DNA of 64,000 nucleotides from the NCBI GenBank assembly GCA_914767715.1, contig OU612072.1:13764001-13828000 (forward strand). The letters run 5' to 3'. A model generated the notes under the pieces. The model was given only the letters and a program-made list of their open reading frames with translations, was not told where the DNA came from and ran no database searches. Shown piece by piece: positions 58,175 through 64,000 of this stretch (position 1 is its first letter; each line of letters begins with the position of its first letter). Source of the stretch: Membranipora membranacea. Its lineage: Eukaryota > Bryozoa > Gymnolaemata > Cheilostomatida > Membraniporidae. The translations under genes were made by a program, and so were the position numbers.

Positions 58175-61100
58175 ATGGCAAAGCAGCAAAGAAATTTGAC
58201 AGACTTTTTTGGTGGTGACTCAAATCAAGCAAAAACTGCAAGGTAAGAGTTCAAAGCAAAGGTTGATAAAGGAAAGTACCCACACATAACATCATCCCTG
58301 TCCAATCATCCCTTGTTGATTTTTATTTTATAGGACTTCTCCTGTTGCTCATAAGACTTGAGGAAGTGTTGTTTGTTGTTGTGCACACAGCACATCTTCA
58401 AGTCCTATGTGTTGTCTGGAGAAGAAGAACATGTGTGCTGAATCACAGCTGGGCCTGGCCTGTCTTGATAAGATAGCTTTGTTTGTGATGACAAGGATAG
58501 TCAACATAGGCTAGTACCTGTTGTGTTCTAGTAACTAGCCACTTTTCTAACTGACTGATCTCTCCTTACCCTGCCTTGTTAGGCTTGAAGGTTAAGAGAG
58601 ACCAGTCACTCAGTAAGACAAATGGTTGGTTCTAAGTGTGTAGTTCACTGCCATCATAAATGAGTAGCAATGAAAAATATATGTTTTCTTCAAACACAGG
58701 CTTGACAATGAAAGTTCCAGTGTAGTTTTGACTATGCTTGAACCGGAAGAGGATGGTAAGTTAGAATTTGCATGGCTTATCTCTCTATCTCATTCATCCG
58801 CATGACCTTAGTTACAGTTAGTTTCAGTTAGCTACAGTTCTACTTACATGTCCAATTGTCCGAAAGTTAGCTTTATCTAAACTCATGGTCCGCTAGATCC
58901 GTTGTGTCTATTTCAATGAAGTAGTGTGACATTACTTACAAAATTAGTTCAGTTCACTTGTTGGTTGCGTTGAACCTGAACAAACATATCCAGAGAAATG
59001 ATATTCTGATTTTGTTGTATAATATACTGTTACCTTGCTTTTAGCGGGTGGGCCTATGGTAGTTGATCAGCCAACTACCCCTACAAACACGGGAGAAGTT
59101 GTGAATCTATCAGATCCAGGTACTATCACAAGAACTACCCGTTTGACAGACTTACAGAAACAGGAGCTACTTGAAGCAATGCCATATGTATCAGCAAGGT
59201 ATGGATCAGCTATCAACAGTCCCAGTGATTTAATTTCCGGTAATCAGATTTGTTGTAGACGTTGTAGAAGTCATTGAGCTTGATAGTTTGGATCCGCCAT
59301 CACACATCATGTTAGATGACTTTTTCACACAGCTAGCTAGTTGAGAGTGACTCTCACCTAAAGATTTTTTCTTCTTGCAGTCATAGCTTCCCATCCAGGA
59401 AGTTTCCGGAGGCAAAGAACAAATCAGGAAAAAACAATGCGAAAATGTAGTTATCAATTACTCGATCGCTTTAAGTACATTGGATACAGCCAGGTATTAG
59501 ATGGTGTGTTCTGCATGCCCTGTAAGCTGTTTGGTAACATAGATTCAGATGCATCCCTTCTCGTCTCTGAACCATATTTCGATTGGAAGCATCTTCCACA
59601 GAAACTGAGCAGCCATTCGGTGACATCTATGCACAAGGGCGCAAAGGTATGTACTAAAGTCTAAACAACAAGATCAGAAAATTGACTGTAAAAATTATGT
59701 TGAACGCAGTGGGGCTAATTTTTTGGCTACTAGAGATCAGGATAGAAACTAACATACATAGAAAGGTGGTTAATATCTAGCAAATTCTGTGGAACGCAGA
59801 CTAATTTCATTTATATGTTGCAATGACTGCGTTCAGCTTCTACTGCTTGGATAAATAAATCTATAAAAATTTGAATCACCAATAATAACCAGAAATAAAC
59901 TATTTCAGGTGGCAGTTAACAACTTCAAAATGATTTCGGAGGGAAGAGCTCAGCCTGTTAATCATCAATTGAACCAAGCCGCTGCTGACTTAGCTGAGAA
60001 AAGTAGGATGTTCCTCACTTCGCTGATTCGCTGTATGCTACTCTGTGTTGAGAGAGGGTTTGCAACTCGTGGCCATCCTGACTATAGCGTCCCCCAGACA
60101 GGTGAGCTGCAGAAGGAGGAAGATTATGTAAATCTAGGAGACTATAAGGCTGTCATTAGCCTACACATAAAGACAGCAAGTATGGACATTACATTTGTCA
60201 TTCGGCTCAATATGACATGTTAGTTTCGATACTCCAGATCCTACAAGATGCCATAGTAAAAGAAGCCAAAGGTCAAAATGGCAAATCAGTCTTTGCACTC
60301 TCTGTGGATGAGGTGACAGATGTCAGCACTACTGAACAACTCGCCCTGGTCATCCGAACTGTTGGTCCTAAGGCTAAAGTACAGGAAAGGCTGTTGGAGT
60401 ACCTACTAGACCTAGAAAGCATCCGCGGAAAAGCAGTCAGCTATGCCGTTGTTGGATTTTTGGAAAAACATGCTTTAGATGTCTCGACCATACGGGCTCA
60501 GACACATGATGGCGCTGCAAACTTGAGTGGAAGATGGAATGGAGCACAGGCTCATATCCAGCAACCGGAGCCCCTAGCGCAGTATTTTCACTGTGCTAGT
60601 CATCGACTGAATCTTTCTCTGAACACTTCAAGCCAGATTACAGAGTTTCGCCTTATGATAGAAACGGTCAAGAGGCTTGGTCTCTTCCATCACTATTCAC
60701 CTAAACGCACACACAACCTCAAGTCGCTACTGGAAGGAGATAGCACCATCTCTGTAACTAAGGTTAGTTGGCCATATTTAATATCCAGTGATGCTAAGTT
60801 AGTCAAAATCTAAACACAGAATGTTGAGCTGGTATTCTCAAAAGTGTCTTCCGATATATGTGACCCCAATCACTCATTGATTGATTTTATTCTATCACCA
60901 ACATATGACTACGTTGACCCAATGGCAAGTAAGACAATAGTTAGCGTACTATATCGTAGCCCTCAGTGTTATATTAAATCTTTGTTGGATTTTCTTTATC
61001 TTGATATAGCTCAAGGTCTTATGTGAAACACGATGGGTTGAGCGACATTCGACGATAATGGAGCTGAAGATGATATTCTCATATGTAATTGAGTCACTGA

Positions 61101-62250
61101 AGAGTATGACGGGGCCAAACTGGGATAGTAAGACCATTGTGGAGGCATCTGGCTTGGCTACCCACACGAAATCAACCAAGTTTGTGGCATGCTTTGTGAT
61201 AGCCGAACACCTCCTAGGTTACACAAAGGAGCTTAGCCAAAAGCTTAAGGTAAGTTGACGCTCGTGTGACTGCATAGTGCGAAATCTAAATTTTATTTTG
61301 AGGGCTCTCCCTTTTTAATTCAGATTTGGATTTGATTGTGGGGAGGTAAACTATCGCAACAAATAACTCAAGATAGGGAAATTATTTTAATCAGAGGATA
61401 GCAATTAGGAACTGTTATATTTTTTCTAGGCAGTACTATGGATGTGTTCAAAGCACACCAGGAGGTGGAAAGAGTCATAGCCGCCATTGCATCAGCAAGA
61501 GACGAAGAAGCTGTGTTCAGCTCATTGTATACGCGTATGGGCGAAATCACAGCTCTGAGGATGCCACGTTCAGCAGGACGTCAGACTCAACGTGCCAATC
61601 CTGATGTTGATGACATAGAGAGCTACATCACCTGGTCACTGATATTAGGAGGAGATTTGCAAGCTCATCCATTATTACTTCAGGTTTGTTCTACCATAAT
61701 GCCAACATTGCACAGAACGCATGACCATAAATATATAAATTTGATTCAATTTGATTGAGTTTTTGAGTACATAGCCTAAAGACCCATGATGTACTAAATA
61801 CCCCGCTGACTCATTTATGACAACAATTTTATAGTAACTCGTTTATGTCACACATAGGTTTCCTGCTCATCCCATCTCAGATGAAAGCTTGCGGTGATCT
61901 GTCGGAATGGGTGGACAAGCTACTACCTTTCGTGTCCCGCTACAATTCTGATATACCGTCAACTGAGACACTTACCCAAGAGCTGGATAATGGTACACAA
62001 CTCAGTCTACAACAAGCGAGCTAAGTGAAGCCCTCCTACTAGCCGAAAACTCCATATCTTATCCCAACATATATATGCTTTTAAAGGTTCTGCTCACTAT
62101 ACCTGTGACTTCAGCATCAACAGAGAGAGCAACCTCGACATTGAAATATGTCAAAACCAATCTAAGATCCACCATGAGTCAGGTGTCACTAAATGTACTA
62201 GGCTATAAGCACAAGGGTCTTCTTTTTTCAACCCCTATTGACAAATAGGT
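58175..62250 (+). pseudogene. hAT-superfamily transposase gene, decayed
   Basis: Recognisable pieces in order: start MAKQQRNLTDFFGG (58175-58242), short acidic exons (58700-58755, 59045-59198), a TTF-type zinc finger (about 59381-59646, LDGVFCMPCKLFG and YFDWKHLPQKL), a DUF4371-like region (59909 to about 60170, then about 60185-60762 with ALSVDEVTDVSTTEQLA and THDGAANLSGRW), 61010-61249 (VLCETRWVERHST), 61430-61683, and the C-terminal hAT dimerisation segment (LLTIPVTSASTERATSTL, 62079-62230). Donor and acceptor sites fit most joins. Lesions: a frameshift near 60170, disruption near 61625, several stops in 61860-62020, and a phase mismatch at 59381. It probably no longer makes an active transposase but could be a source of domains. 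Confidence 0.82.
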
Positions 62251-62511
62251 TGACAGATTTATTAGTCTGAAGAAGAGGCGACTGTATCTTCAAAACCCTC
62301 TTGGATTCTAGTTTCTATGATGACAGTGACAGTTGTATCTTATAACAGAATAGTCTCGTCTAGAGTGTCTGGTCCATGGGTTCTATGTTGATAGAACATA
62401 ATTTCCTCTTCTTTACATCCTATGTACAATATTAAGATAAAACAGATGTAAAAGTACCTCTTAATTAACAAAAGTTCAATGATTTAAGCACTTTAGTTGT
62501 GTATTTTGCTG

Positions 62512-62644
62512 TGGCTTCCGGGGCTTTGCCCCGGACCGCCCAAGGGGCCCTGCCCCTTGGCCCCGCAAGAGGTGCCTAGGCGGCCCTCCTGGACTTGCCG
62601 GCCTGTGGAGACACCCATCCCCAAAGCCTGAAAGGATGCCCCTG
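62512..62644. mobile_element. GC-rich double hairpin, probable 3' end of the hAT element
   Basis: CCGGGG-CTTTG-CCCCGG (62518-62534) and CCAAGGGG-CCCTG-CCCCTTGG (62540-62560) are perfect hairpins in otherwise AT-rich DNA. Read inward, the right edge begins CAGGGGCATCCTTTCAGG, a hAT-like terminus. The matching left end was not found upstream of 58175; 57812 has CAGTGGCGCCC instead. Confidence 0.45.
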
Positions 62645-63555
62645 TTAATAGCATAGACTTGGGATATATAATTTGATGAAAGCATCACACCCTAGTATGA
62701 CCAAATTGGAAAAATGATGTACCTACTCAGACACAAACCTCCACAATCTTGGATGTATATATGTGTCTTCCATGTTCCTGGTGACATATTAGTTGCTCTG
62801 AAAATCTCTGACTGTATTTTGATGTGAATTTGATGGTGTGTTTTAATGTTAATTTGATTGTGTGTTACATGTCCATAATGTTATGTTATGTTATGTAGTA
62901 CTGTGAATAAGGATGTCAAGGCTCAATAAAATTAGAACAGGAAAAATGAAACAGGAAAGCACTTCAAATCTTGTTAATTTTATTACTAGTGTATTTTGTA
63001 TTTGTCTCTCCTTTATTTGTTCTGTCTCTACATGAAAAACATTCAAACAGAAGATCGGTGATTGACAAGAAAAGTATATATAAGCAGTTGATATTTTCTT
63101 TTAATTTATGCTAGATGAAACAATATCTTGTCTTGAGCGCTCCCAAAATGAGACTCTTTTTCTTTCTTTAAAATTTAAAACTTTTCTATACAAACATTTA
63201 GTCAAATAAAAAAAAATTCAATCTTGATTGGAAGACAACCAGGCTGAATGAAAACAACCTAACCATTAATCCTAGTATAAAAAGTATTATTGGTCTGAGA
63301 GCCTAGCCTGTATTTTGACATGTTACCATCGCATTTTTATCAGCAATTCTTTGGTCATTGCAAACTCCTATTTGATGCAATGATGATCACATTCTCGTGA
63401 TATGCTATGCTATGTGGTACGCTTTATGATCGCAGAGTAATGAAATCATCCGTAAAGATGATGTAGTGATCATAAGAATGGTTAAGAACAAGCGTGTTGC
63501 TAAAATCTTTTAAAAAGAGGTCTCGTCACTCATTACTACTCAGCCGTAACTTATG
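62645..63555. other. Spacer, nothing recognised
   Basis: AT-rich, no supported exon; it may hold the 3' UTR of the minus-strand gene that ends at 63556. Confidence 0.35.
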
Positions 63556-63668
63556 TCACCCAACAGCTACAGATGATGTGTTGTCATATGTAGGAGCCTC
63601 AGCAGATTCGTTACCTTCACCTTTGTGTTCTCCTTGTTGCTGAATGTATGCATAGGTATTTTCCTCGA
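63556..63668 (-). CDS. Last exon of a minus-strand gene, tyrosine-containing tail
   Basis: After an acceptor (GGTTTCAG, ending at 63669) a phase-1 exon encodes about 37 residues beginning EENTYAYIQQQGEHKG and ending PTYDNTSSVAVG then TGA. The hydrophilic make-up and spaced tyrosines look like the cytoplasmic tail of a membrane receptor. The rest of the gene would lie beyond the right edge. The stretch is short, so a chance frame is possible. Confidence 0.4.
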
Positions 63669-64000
63669 CTGAAACCATAATGTTTGGTTTACATAAGTTT
63701 TAATTGATCATATTGAATGAGAGAGTTGTGTTTTTTAATTTCTATGCAAGATATTTCAGTCTCCAATCCTGGGATCAATAACAAAAAATGAAAAACAATA
63801 TACATGATTATGTCATGTCATCATTATTGCATTATTCATGTTCAACAAAGGTCTCAGAATGTCCTGATATGAACTCTTCCAAATCAGTATTAGGATCACA
63901 AATTTAGAACACCGAGGTTAGTGCCACACACCTTCAGTACATGAGGAGGGGAGAGACCGCTCATATCCGTCTAGCTGGATACTGTTGTATACATGGTCTT

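Overview
The window reads as nuclear DNA of an invertebrate animal. It is AT-rich, genes are split by GT-AG introns of roughly 0.1 to 3.7 kb, TATA boxes and AATAAA signals are present, and tRNA-headed SINEs, LINE remnants and hAT-type DNA transposons fill the spaces. The secreted modules (WAP, antistasin-like, thrombospondin type 1, CUB) suit a metazoan. A sponge or cnidarian is possible, but the sequence alone does not settle the phylum.

Layout. 1-2.9 kb (+): the last two exons of a WAP/antistasin-like gene, with a SINE abutting the first of them. 9.1-17.2 kb (+): a complete secreted protein of about 418 aa made of two WAP-WAP-antistasin-like cassettes plus one extra antistasin-like module. 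18.8-26.2 kb (-): a complete secreted protein of about 259 aa with a Cys-rich module and three thrombospondin type 1 repeats. 26.2-36 kb: no gene seen; nested repeats, SINEs (including ones headed by the 5' end of U2 snRNA) and a LINE fragment. 36.1-44.0 kb (-): a complete 11-exon gene for a thermolysin-type (M4) zinc metallopeptidase of about 567 aa with signal peptide, propeptide and intact catalytic residues. 45.1-47.4 kb (+): a complete secreted double-WAP protein of about 125 aa. 47.5-51 kb: a hAT-type non-autonomous element and repeats. 51.2-57.4 kb (+): a complete type II membrane protein of about 362 aa with a cytoplasmic head, one membrane helix, a coiled-coil-like stalk and a CUB domain; a LINE remnant and a long-inverted-repeat element sit in its introns. 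58.1-62.7 kb (+): a decayed hAT transposase gene ending in a GC-rich double hairpin. 63.6 kb (-): the last exon of a gene that runs off the right edge.

The confident genes are nearly all for secreted or surface proteins, with a secreted metalloprotease lying between small Cys-rich proteins of protease-inhibitor type. Most exon joins in the domain genes are phase 1, as expected of genes built by exon shuffling. The most notable items are the intron-rich M4 peptidase, a family better known from bacteria and fungi, and a dispersed repeat family whose head matches the first ~30 nt of U2 snRNA.
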